DNA from: Mesostigma viride
Taxonomy: Eukaryota; Streptophyta; Mesostigmatophyceae; Mesostigmatales; Mesostigmataceae
DNA length: 64,000 nt
Reading direction: 5' to 3'
NCBI GenBank assembly: GCA_009746045.1
Contig: RPFO01000059.1
Coordinates: forward strand, 684,501 to 748,500
The position numbers were made by a program, and so were the translations under genes. This document shows positions 12,110 through 22,600 of the stretch, in pieces; the stretch's first letter is position 1, and each line of letters starts with the position of its first letter. The notes beneath the pieces are model-generated. The model was given only the letters and a program-made list of their open reading frames with translations, had not been told where the DNA came from and did no database searches.

Positions 12110-12640
12110 TGGGGTATTTAACCCCAGAAGACTGCTCAAGGCTCTGGGGATTGGGCTCACTCAGCCACCGCCCGACCTCTTTCTCCTTGACGGCTCTCGA
12201 GTCCTGTATCGGCCGGGACCGCGTCAAGTTGCTGGGTAGCTTAATCCCCATGCAGCGCTGCGAGGCCGATGTGGACCACCGTATCCCCCTCGCCTGGCAC
12301 GCTTTATGCCAATACCGGGCCCTGTGGCGCAAGCCCTTGGGCAAGCTAGAGACCTGGTCCCATGGTCAGGAGGACCTGGTCCCATGGTCCTCCCTGTTCT
12401 TGCGTACGGGGCCGAGACGTACGTGGACTAGCTCTCACTGCCCACCTTGCCAACAAGCTGTATGGCGAGGTCACCAACATGCTGCGGTCAATTTTTCGTG
12501 TAGGATACGCTGCTCATGTCCGCTTGCAAGGAAGACTTGTATCTCGGCATGCCACTTATCACCAGCACCATCAAGCAGCGGCGCCTGATGCTAGTTGGGC
12601 ACTGTCCGCCAATGATCACGCCAGCTGCACAAGGTACAAC
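12110..12640 (+). pseudogene. Decayed LINE-like reverse transcriptase 3' fragment
   Basis: Three frames together encode pieces such as DRVKLLGSLIPMQRCEADVD, IPLAWHALCQYRALWR, then LANKLYGEVTNMLRSIFR, which align in order with the intact LINE piece at 62.2-63.2 kb (DRFKLLGSWLP, IGLAWATRLRSLNTYWR, LDGTVYRMLRQVLN). This covers the region after the RT catalytic core. Similarity is much lower than between the 38 kb and 62 kb copies, so it belongs to a different subfamily. Frameshifts and a short repeat near 12350-12390 (tggtcccatggtcaggagga region) mark it as dead. Confidence 0.65.
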
Positions 12641-12708
12641 TAACTATACATCACAAAACTACACGCAGCAACAGCGCTGCCGGCCCACCATGCAGGCCTG
12701 GAAGGGAT

Positions 12709-13096
12709 CTAGACCGCATGGGTCGCGACAAAGTCGGCCCGGGTGCGGCGGAATAACACATCAGCCACGGTGCGAGTGAGGGCGAGTGACAGGCGCTGCC
12801 GCCAATACGAGGACCACGTGCGGGCCGACCACGGGGCGGTCTGACCCTCGAGGTCGAGGTGGTCTTCACGGCGCTGGCAGCACTCGTGGAAAAACTCCGC
12901 TGTCTTGGGGCCCATGGCCCCGAACTCCTCAGTTTTTGCATGGCTATATATATACAAAGGCCAGCGGGCCTCATGGTCGGCGCGGACCTGGACGTCATAT
13001 TGGCGTCAGCGCTTGTCGGTGGCGCTGACTCGGGCCATGGCTGACATCATGCTCCGCCGTACGCGGGCTGATTTTGCGGTGCAGCAGGGCTATTAG
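12709..13096. repeat. Inverted duplication of a retroelement-coded segment
   Basis: The left arm (about 12720-12850) and right arm (about 12955-13085) are diverged reverse complements. Both still code in opposite directions: minus strand TWSSYWRQRLSLALTRTVAD...FRRTRADF, plus strand TWTSYWRQRLSVALTRAMAD...LRRTRADF. The arms differ mainly at synonymous or conservative positions, so two coding copies met in inverted orientation. The protein family was not recognised; a retroelement ORF is the likely source given the neighbours. Confidence 0.6.
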
Positions 13097-13239
13097 GTTC
13101 CTCCCGTTAGGAGTTTCCATTGGTCTTATCGTAGTATAGAGATTTGACATGGCTCTGTATAGAGGTTTATAGCTGGGCGTTTGCTTTGGTTTGAGTGATT
13201 TCACTCTGCTGTAAGTAATTATATTATTATAATATGTAC

Positions 13240-13735
13240 AAAGGCTAGCTTGGGGCGTGGCTTCTCAGCAGAGAGTAACTAATTCCTGCATGGGCACTGC
13301 TGTCAGCATAATTAAATAAAGCTAGGCATAATCTGGGGTGTGGCACGTCATAGGCACACATGTACATGGTTAAATTATGCTAAGGCATCATCTGGTATAG
13401 GGCCTGTAGTAGGCGTATGTACATGTACAAGGCCACGGCTAGCTAGCTAGGCCTGACAATTCTTCACTACTACTGCTGTATTCCCCTAAGCTGGGGCGTC
13501 TGGAGGTGGCGCGCTGGGGCCGCGGGGGTCGCTTGCCAGGGCTTGTGGCCGACGTAGATGGTCGCCCCCTTAATTTCAGTACACCGGCTTCCCCACCGCG
13601 GTCTGCCGGAGCTGGAGGTAGGTCGGCCATAGCTCCCTTCGCCGTTGTTGCTGCGCCAGGGTCAAGTCGTCGTCGATCCAAGGTGAAGGGAGTCTTCTCC
13701 AGCCGCTTGCGGCGTCTGAGAAACGAAATCTAGAT
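13240..13735 (+). repeat. Dispersed repeat R2, copy A
   Basis: 13290-13500 is closely similar to 63785-64000 (shared blocks aagctaggcat, catctggtata, tacaaggccacggct, ctgtattcccctaagct). Its downstream part (tgccggagctggaggtaggt, tcggccatagctcc) recurs at 15765 and 16065. It probably derives from a retroelement. On the minus strand 13681-13439 is open without recognisable domains. Confidence 0.75.
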
Positions 13736-13896
13736 CTTGTCCCGGATGAGAAGTCTGATCAAGCGGGGGCGCCCCTGCCTTAGGTTACTACCCGGGCGCG
13801 CGGGGATCGAAGGCGGTGGGCGACCAGCTTGATCTCACCAAGATTAGGCCCATGCATGTGCGATCAAGGATTTCGCTCTCAAACGCACGTGCAATT

Positions 13897-14748
13897 CTAA
13901 AGCTTCTCGGAATTCTCACCTTCCACCATTGATCGAAGGTCTTGACGATGAGGCGTTATAAGGCTGCGCTTGGCGAGCTCGGCCTCCTCGCGGATCGAGG
14001 TCAAGCGTCTGCCGCTGGAGCTCCGGTAGGTACCTGCGATCGACAGCGGAGGTGGTGGAGGTGGTGTGCTGCTTAAGCATGTCCGCCCAGGTCGGGATAT
14101 GCCAGGAGCCAGCATCACCAGCCAGGCCCGCAGCTGGCTTGGCGGCAATGTCCTTCACCGCCTGGGTGGTGATGCCTGCGGCGTTTTGCAGGCATCCGAT
14201 GGCGATGGCCGGTTGTACGTCCTTGAGGCGCTGGTCGATGTCGCGGCCGGAGCTGGGCGGTGATGGCGTCGGAAGGGGGGGGGGGGGCGGTGGAGGAGGC
14301 GAGGAGGGTAGAAGTGGCGGTGGAGACGGTGCGGAGCTCGGCAGTCAGCGTGCAAACCAGGGCTGTCACATCTGCACCGAGGGGAGTCACGTGCTCACGC
14401 TGCTCGACAGCGTCCTTAAGGAGGTCGCGGATGACCAGTGTCGGTCACAGCGGTGGGCTCTGAGGAGATCTGGGCGGCAGAGCGTCCAAGGAGGGAGCAT
14501 TTGAAGGGCGATTTGTTGCAAGTAGGGACGGGCGAGGTTGGACATCTTTGCAGCCAGGCCGACCGTGCTGGCGCCTGCATGACGGCAGGCGAAGGCCGCG
14601 GCCCTCCCGAATCTTGAGTGCGAAGCACAATTCTAAAAGCGTGTCCCACGACTCCCGTGAAACAGGACAGGGCACCACCATGATGTATCATTAAAGGCCG
14701 GCAGCTGGCATGTTGTGCATGGGGTGGAAGAGGATTATGACTAGGCAA
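13897..14748 (-). pseudogene. Possible retroelement ORF1 (gag-like) remnant
   Basis: Minus-strand frames carry pieces with protein-like composition: VSRESWDTLLELCFALKI, then DVTALVCTLTAELRTVSTAT, a Pro-rich linker, and GDAGSWHIPTWADMLKQ. They are in order but in different frames, as in a frameshifted ORF. The style (Trp-containing short motifs, Pro/Ser/Thr linkers, retroelement surroundings) suggests an ORF1. No zinc knuckle or RRM was seen, so the identity is a guess. Confidence 0.3.
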
Positions 14749-14868
14749 TAGCTAGGGCAGGGCATCTCACTCAGCAGAGAGTAACTCTAGAGCTGCATGG
14801 GCAAAGCATGGCTAACAACTTAAAAGCCAATACATCACGATCGGATGTGGATCGATTCCATTGTAGGC

Positions 14869-15020
14869 ATATGTAGCGGCACATGTGGGTGCGAGAGGTC
14901 CCCAGTTCGATTCCGGCCTGGAATCCCTGGATTCATTCGCAGATCGCGTTTTCCGCGGACCGGCATTGAACGCAAACGGTTTTCTCCTTTGCGGAGTGCC
15001 AAATCAGAATATGTAGCGGC
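14869..15020 (+). mobile_element. 5'-truncated SINE copy with 12-bp target duplication
   Basis: The insert 14881-15008 is flanked by perfect direct repeats atatgtagcggc (14869-14880 and 15009-15020). It contains tgcgagaggtccc and the Pol III B-box-like GTTCGATTC, and ends caaatcaga, the same 3' end as the SINE copies at 39.4 and 49.8 kb. The 5' end is cut just before the tRNA-like 3' half. Confidence 0.85.
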
Positions 15021-15389
15021 GCCTAGCTGTGAGCTAGTAGGGCACTTATACCTCGCACCAACCAGGTAGTAGACACCTTACGTGGCCCCTCCGGCCGCAT
15101 GGGCTGCATGCGACCAGCTCAGCTGGGCAGGCATGCATCTCCTCACGTGGCCCGGGCCCGGCAAGGCTAGACGCCGCAAGGCTCGCACTTTCAAAGAGCA
15201 GAGCTCTAGTATATAGGACTTATTTGGGGGTCCTAGGACTCTCCGTGATGTGGAAAAAGATTATGGACAAGGCCAAGTGCATGGGCCCAGCTAGGACAAC
15301 ATAGCTCATGGACAACGACCGCCCTCCAGTGGGGAAGCGCCCGCGTGTTTGCAAACGCGGGAAGCATGCTAGACAAGACCCCTACTGAG

Positions 15390-15545
15390 CTAGGGTCGAG
15401 CTAGGGCACATTAGATATAGTAGAGTAGGATTGTTTTTGTAGATAGATTAGACCGGTAGGATTGTGTGTACCCATCCATCCATCCATTGGGGTTAATGCT
15501 CTGTGAAGTCCTCCCCAACGGGAGCACGAGTTTAATCAATTATGT
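15390..15545 (+). repeat. Dispersed repeat R3, copy with three CATC units
   Basis: Similar to 61185-61690: gaccggtaggattgt, then catccatccatccatt, then ggggttaatgctc and ccccaacgggagca. It holds three CATC units and one CATT, where the other copy has 99 units. Confidence 0.85.
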
Positions 15546-15589
15546 AATAGGCGCATACGTGTATGCCGGTATATGGCCATGCACGTCAG

Positions 15590-16235
15590 CTAAGCCTGAT
15601 ATTCTACACTACTGCTATAGTCCCCTACAGGCGGTTTTTGCTGGGGGTGCTGGGGCGGCGGGGGTCGCCTGCCAGGGAGCTTGTCCAGTACGTCAACGTA
15701 GCTGACCGGCCGCACCGGCCCCTCCAGTATACCGGCTTCTTCGATCCCTGCTGTTTGCCGGAGCTGGAGGTAGGTCGGCCATAGCTCCGGCGGCCGTCGC
15801 TGTACTAGCTGTGGTTGCCCCAAGGTCAAGTCGTTAACCCCCCGTTTAATTCATATACAGCTCCAGATGCTGGAGGCAAATATGCAAAACAATTTATTGC
15901 AAATCTGTGTAGTTAGCAAGCTCAGTTGGAGGTCCGGACGTACGGCCTAGACGGGGGTTGGTGGGGGTGCTCCAGGGCGGCGCGGGGTCGCCTGCCAGGG
16001 CTTGTGGTCGACGTAGATGACCACGCACCCCTCCAGTATACCGGCTTCTTCGATCCCTGCTGTCTGCCGGAGCTGGAGGTAGGTCGGCCATAGCTCCCAT
16101 CGCCGTTGTTGCTGCGCCAAGGTCAAGTCGTTACCCCCCGGTTAATTCATATACAGCTCCAAATGGAGGCAAATATGCAAAACAATTCGTTGCAAATATG
16201 TGTAGTTAGCAAGCTCAGTTGGAGGTCCGCACATC
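15590..16235 (+). repeat. Dispersed repeat R2, copies B and C in tandem
   Basis: Copy B 15590-15935 and copy C 15945-16235 share ataccggcttcttcgatccc, tgccggagctggaggtaggt and gcaaatatgcaaaacaatt, at a spacing of about 300 bp. Both resemble copy A at 13.5 kb. From 16236 to 16610 nothing is recognised; this is the 3' flank of the SLIP-GC-like gene. Confidence 0.75.
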
Positions 16236-16610
16236 ACTCACATGCATATCCTTCTATGAAATAAGCACCAATTCGAGTAGCCGGCACACAGCCACAAATT
16301 GTGCTATGTATCTTGAATGCGTCTGAACAATGAAAATAGAATGCAGGACGGGCACCCTAGTTGTCAATTCAGTCCATCAACACTAGAAGAGCGTCACATC
16401 TAGAGCGTGCATTCCTTTCCGGGCAGGGTCCATTTATGCCTTGCTGTCAGGCACATTCCTGAGACATTCCTGAGTCGCAGCTGCTCAGCGATTACTAGGT
16501 ATCAGGACTCTGCCAAAGGTGGCAGGATCTTATAAGTGGACATTATAGACGCGTTATAGCGCCTGAGAGAAGCACTAATGTTGATTCAAGGTAGCGCGGT
16601 GACAGTTAGG

Positions 16611-19600
16611 CTAATCCAGGACGATCACATCATCGCCATTGCTATTCGTCTCGTGCGTGTAGCCGAACGGCTCAGAGTCGGTCAGCACAATTGCATTCTT
16701 AACTGGGGCCGTGGCAAGAGTTGCGACTGGCCACCCGGCTGCATGGATGTGACGGCCTTCGGGTGTCATCGGGTTACCAGCCGGAACCTCAACTTTAACA
16801 CCCACGGGCACGAGCGCGGATGCTGGACAGGCTAGGGCCGTCTTTGTAGGGGTTGTCGCTGCTGTCGAAGGGACTTCTCCTTTCACGCCACCCGGCTTAT
16901 CACCCTTCCCACCCACCACGGCCGCGACCACCTTCCTCACCAGCTGTCCCATCCTGGACAGGGACTGAGCAGCGCCGCGGCCCCCAGGGCAGCTGCTTCC
17001 CTCAGAGTCGGCGTCGATGCATGCGTCCACAATACGCATGTCCGGGAGGCCCCCCGAAACGTCATCCTCGGACCTCGCCTCAGACATGAGCGGAGCTGAT
17101 GCACACTTCACCTCATCGTCGTCACTTGGGAGGTCGGCCAGCGTGCTATGACGACTGGCATCCCTGGTGATCCGCTGATGTGCCTGAAGAAGGCTGGCAG
17201 CCTGCTCCACACTGCTTCCCTTTGTAACGCCGCTAGAAATATCTGCACTGCGAGGAGGAGCACCATCCTCGCTCCCCTTGTTGTGAGCGACCACAGGCAC
17301 GGCCACGTTGCCTTCGGACACGGCCGACTGGGGGTTCAACATGGTTGCGGCAACAGCCGCTGGCGCCGACACAGCTGCGGTGTTGCTGCAAGGTGGCAGC
17401 GGCCCAGGCTCCTGCAGCTTGTTGGCCTCTTGATCCTGCAAGCTTGTGACCGGTACCGCTACAGGCAGCGGCTGCTCAGGGGTCAAGGTGACGGCACGCA
17501 GTGGCTCGGCTCCCTGCGCCCGCCCACAGGGCGCCCCCTTGCCATCTGGCGGCGCATCCACTGCAGGTCCCATGGCCGGTTGCGAGACGGGTGTGGCTGC
17601 GGTGGCAGTAGCTGGCACCGCAGTTGCCGAGGTTCCTGCCGTCGTTGTTGCTGTTGCTGTTGCTATTTCTGTCGTTGCTGCTGCTGCTGCTGCTGCCGTT
17701 GCTGCCGTTGCTGCCGTTGCTGCCGTTGCTGCCGTTGCTGCCGTTGCTGCCGTTGCTGCCGTTGCTGCCGTTGCTGCCGTTGCTGCCGTTGCTGCAGTTG
17801 CTGCAGTTGCTGCAGTTGCTGCCTTTGCTGTCGTTGCTGCCATTGCTGCCGTTACTGTTGCCGCTGCTGGGGCAGATGCTGTGCCGGGGAGAGTAGACAC
17901 CGTGGAGATGGGGATGACAGCAGACATATCGCCGGTGACAGTCACATCAGTGGTGACAGAAGCGTGGTGGCCGCTGGGCTCCCCTTTTGGGTCCTTTGTT
18001 GCACTCTTGTCTACGACGCTGTCCTTCGATTCACCCTCGACGACCCCTCCTTGATGCCCTTCCTCCCCCTTGCGGGGCCCGGTTTGCTTCCCCCCCTCAT
18101 CCATGCAGTCGCCGCCGCCACCATGAACATTCTTCTCCTCCCCTTCCTCCTCTCCTACCCCTCCTCCCTCCTCTTGCTCCTTCTCTCTGGCCCCACCATC
18201 TCCACTCCCCTCGTCGTCACTTCCCGTGCCCTCTTCACCTCCTTCACTGCTAGGTCCCTCACTACCGCTGCCTCGGCTGTTATCCTCACGCCCCGAGTCT
18301 CCACCATACATAGTCCGCCGCCGAAGCCACTCATCAATGTTGTCATCATCTTCAGCGTCATCATCCTCGTCATCCTCCCCGTCCTCCTCTCCCTCCTCTT
18401 CCTCCTCCTCCTCGTCTTCGTCTTCGTCCTCGTCCTCGTCTTGGCTACTGCTGCCGTCACCACTGCCCCCCGCCGGCGCACCCCCCACAGCATGTGGCAG
18501 GCCTGCCCACGCCCCCTGCGCATCCCTCGCCCGCTTGATCGCAGGACCGCTGCAAGCAATACCATCCGCCGGCCGTTTGCCACATCCAGGCTGTGCCCCC
18601 GCCGACACCCTCCCATCCGTGGGGCCAGGTCCAAACGCGAGGCCTGTGTTGGCCCCAGCCACCGGGACCAGATGCAGGGGCGCACCCTGAGCAGCCGCGG
18701 ACGAAGGCGCTCCGACAGCGCTGGTTGCCGCCGGTGGCTTGAACGCCTGCGTGACCGAGTCGGCACACGTCGCCGGCTTGTCCAGTTTCACCATGAGCTG
18801 GTCCACCTTGTCCGCAAACGCCAGCAGCCAGCGGCGCGCGGCCTTGCTCGCAGGGCCCCCCCTGGGCGCCCTCCTGGCGGGCGCCTGGAAGAGGGAGCAC
18901 ATCTGGGAGTGGACGAGGGGCACGAGCTCGAAGCACGCGGAGCGCATCGCCTGCTCGGTGGCGTCCGCCAGCTCCAGCAGCGCCGCGCGCATGGTTCGGA
19001 TCGCGTCGGCAAACAGGCGGCTCGTGGCCGGGTCCAGCGGGACCTTGCTCCGGTCGATGCAGGGAACACCGGAACTGTCCAGGGCACCCGGGGCCATGGC
19101 CCCGCCAATGCCTGCGGGCATGCCCATGCCTGCGCCCATGCCCATGCCCACCATGCCCACGCCTGTGCCCATCGGCATGTCCATGCCTCCACCCATGCCT
19201 GCGGACATGCCCACGCCTGCGGGGATGCCACGGTTGGGGTGCTGGTCCCCCCGGACGACGACGGCAGAGCCTGGGGCGGGGGGCGTGGCCGAGGGTAGGT
19301 GCAGCAAGGGGGGAAGGTCGTCGATGCCTCGGCACGGTTGCCGCAGTGAGTCCATCCCACGGTGCATCGTGTCCTTCATGCGCGCAAAGCAGCCGGGGCC
19401 GCGGTGCTGTCAAATGCGACCGCGAGGGCAACGAGCACACATGAGCAAGTAGTACGCAAATACAAGAGAGCACGCAGGTGCATGAGAACACAAGCAAGTA
19501 GTGCGCAAGTGCATGAGAACGCGGTCAGGAACAGGGGCAGGGGCAGAGTGCACAAGGCTAAGTGCACAAGCTAGAGTGCAAGAGGCGGAGGGAGAGGCCG

Positions 19601-22600
19601 AGGCAGACAGACAGAGAAGAGGCTCCGATAGGCAATACAGAGGTCACTGACAATGGAGGCAAAGAGGGATGGGAGAGATGAACTACGGGAATCATGGGAG
19701 TGACACCCGTGGCTTTGGGCGCATGAGCCCAACAAGCAAAAACAACAAGCGGAGTCAGGGACCAAGCTTTCTGTGCAGGGCATGACATGTGCAAGGCGTG
19801 TAGCGTGTTCATTCCTATAGAGTGGCAAGTGTGCATCAAGGAGTGGCAAGCGTAGAAAGGCATGCAGTGCGGATGGCATGTACCGTGCGAGGCGTGGAGT
19901 CTATCAAGGCATCGCACACGGGCCACGTGTACTAACCCCGCAACCCCCACCCACCTCCCTGGCCTCCCCGCAGAGCGGCGCGATCCTCCCCTGCACCAGC
20001 GGGACCAACATGCGGTTGATCTCGCGCTGCTTCTCGCTCGTCCAAGTGCTCATCGCCGCGAGCCGCTCCCCCAAGAACAGCTCCACCTTCTGCAGCGTGA
20101 CGGACGACAGGTGGCCCGCCAGCTCCTCGGCCACGCCCATGGACGCCAGCAGCTTGCGCAAGTCCGCCAGCAGAAGGTTGACGAGGGACTTGGCCTCGTC
20201 GCGGAAGTCGCTGAGCATCTTCTGGCAGTTTGCGAACGTGGATGACCAGATCACGCTCATGCGGTTGACTGCCTCAAGGCGGTGAGGGGAAAGCGGCAAG
20301 GGGATGGGGAGGGAGGTCGAAAGGGCGGCGCAAGGCAGGAGGAGATGGTGGTGTCGGCAAGGGGCCCGGGAAGATACCGCCGCCAAGTTACCAGGGCAGC
20401 ACGAGTGGAAGGGGCCCAGAACCAGCTGGGGATGGAAGGGTTAGTAAGGTGATGAAGTGAGGTGCAATTTGATAGCCGGCGAACTTGAGAGTGAACGTAG
20501 CAAGGGCGCTCCTAGCAACGACGAAAGAGAGAGTGGCCAGAAACCCTAGCAAGGTCACTCCTAGCAAGAGCTGATACGACAGCAAGGCTATACATATGCC
20601 GTCCGATGCTGGGCTCCGGTAGTGTAGCCATGACGCAACCAACGATAGGATGTGGACGGTTGGCCGTGGCTCGACAGTCCATGAGGATACATCAGCCACA
20701 GCAGGTGCGAAACAAGGGTAGGCCCTGCTGCTAATCTCACCGCCAGCATCATGAGCACTGCCTAAATCATAGGCACCAACGGGCATGGCCATGGGCATGG
20801 CCAAGCCCGGCCCGGGATGCGCCTGTCTCTCCAGTACACGTAGCGCGACGGTTGCTGATTCTTATGCACGTTCCTGGCGCATGCCTGTGACCCTTGTCCA
20901 GGCATGTTACTCTACTGCATGCAGGTACCTCTCTACAACACCCTATGGGTGTCCAAGCCGTGCTGCGCGCGCACACACCGATGGGCATGGCCAGGTCCTG
21001 CGGGACATTGAGCTCGCCGTACGTAGGGCTCGTATAGATGCCGTCGCGGAGCAGCATGGCCTTGTACGTGGACCTGGCGCAGGCCCACACGGACACATTG
21101 TTGTACAGCACATTGTGTCAGTCTAGTATTACAGAAATAGATGTGTTGGGCAGCAGCGTGGCCGACTACATGCACCCACGTGGCCTGGCGCATGCACACA
21201 CTGACAGATTGTTGGATAGCAGGTGGTGTTGTGCATAGACAAACAGATGCGTTGGGGGGGCAAACTTGAAAGGGTGCCCTTACACGCAGATGACGGGCAG
21301 GCACATGCCCATCGCAACACATTCAGGAATGATGCTTGTCCCCCGCGAAGCAAATCTGTCACCCCTTCATGTGGCGCCCTAACGGCACTCACCAGTGAAG
21401 GCCAAGTATCCACTCACCAGTGTAGGCAACAAATAACCATTCTGGAAAAAATGAATATCCAATCACCAGTGCAGGCAAAAAATCAATTATCAGCCAGAAA
21501 TAGATATCCACGCACCAGTGCAGCCCCCCCAGGGCTCGGTTCTCCTTGTTGACCCCCATCCCGTACTTGTCGACCGTCCGCAGGCAGGCCTCCTCTGCCC
21601 TGCGCGTGCCCCGCTGCAGCGCCTCGATCAGCTCGCTCGTGTCGTCCGCCAGTGTGCGCCGCACGCGCTGCGAGGTGGACGCCACCACCTCATGCAGCGT
21701 GCGCCGAGGGGGTGGCGCCGTGCCGCTGCCACTGGCCTTGGCACCCGCGACCGCGCCGCCCGCGCCGTTGGTACTGCCAGCACCCGCGGCGATGGCCGCA
21801 TCGATGCCTCCAATAGCGCCACCCCCTGGTGCGGTGGATGAGGCTCCACTCACGCCAGGTCTGGACACCGAGAACGGGTTGTTGGCTGTTGATGACGTCA
21901 TCCAAGGGGGCTCAGACCGGCTGGGTGACCTGCCGGTGGCATCCGTGGCCGGCGCAGTGGCGGCGAAACCCGGCCGGTCGGGCAGGAACCCCTTCCCCAG
22001 CACCTCCTCCACCTTGGCGGTCACGGCGTCAGTGTCGGCCGCGTCTAAGGAGACGTCGTTGGCCACGTGCATGGCGGCGGCCTGCACCAGCTGCTGCAGG
22101 GAGGCCGCCTGGATCTCTGCCACCGAGCGCAGCGCCGCGTGGGTGATGGAGACCACGTGCTCGCGCAGGCGGGGGATGTCCGTGTCCTCGGGCTTGGAGA
22201 AGACCCTGGTCAGGTGGGTTGAGGAGGGACAGAACAAGGGGGGAAGGGAAGGGACGCGGGTTAATGGGAGGATAAGGGGCGGTTCAGGATCGTTGACGAG
22301 AGGGTCAACACGTTAAGAGGAATTTGTAATCGCTGTGCCATGTTCTGATGGGGGATGTGGGTTAACCCCGGGTATGCTCCTAAAACCCCTCAGGCTCCGG
22401 GAGAGGCCTTTATATTCTCCCAAACCGGCGCCTCTAAATGTGTTCCAAGCCTAACTGTGGGCTCTGGACCATGGGGCAGCCTTACTGCATCCGCTATGAG
22501 TCAGCCATGCTTTGCCAATGCAGAGAGCCACTCTCTGCTGAGACGCCATCATGCCCTGGCAATTGCTTAGCCATGATCATCTTCCACCCCATGTCCGCAA

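Noticed and set aside
17148-19298. 716-aa plus-strand Cys-rich frame as a gene
   Set aside because: It is antisense to the GC-rich last exon of the SLIP-GC-like gene, starts in the middle of it, and its Cys run is the (GTTGCTGCC) repeat read on the wrong strand.
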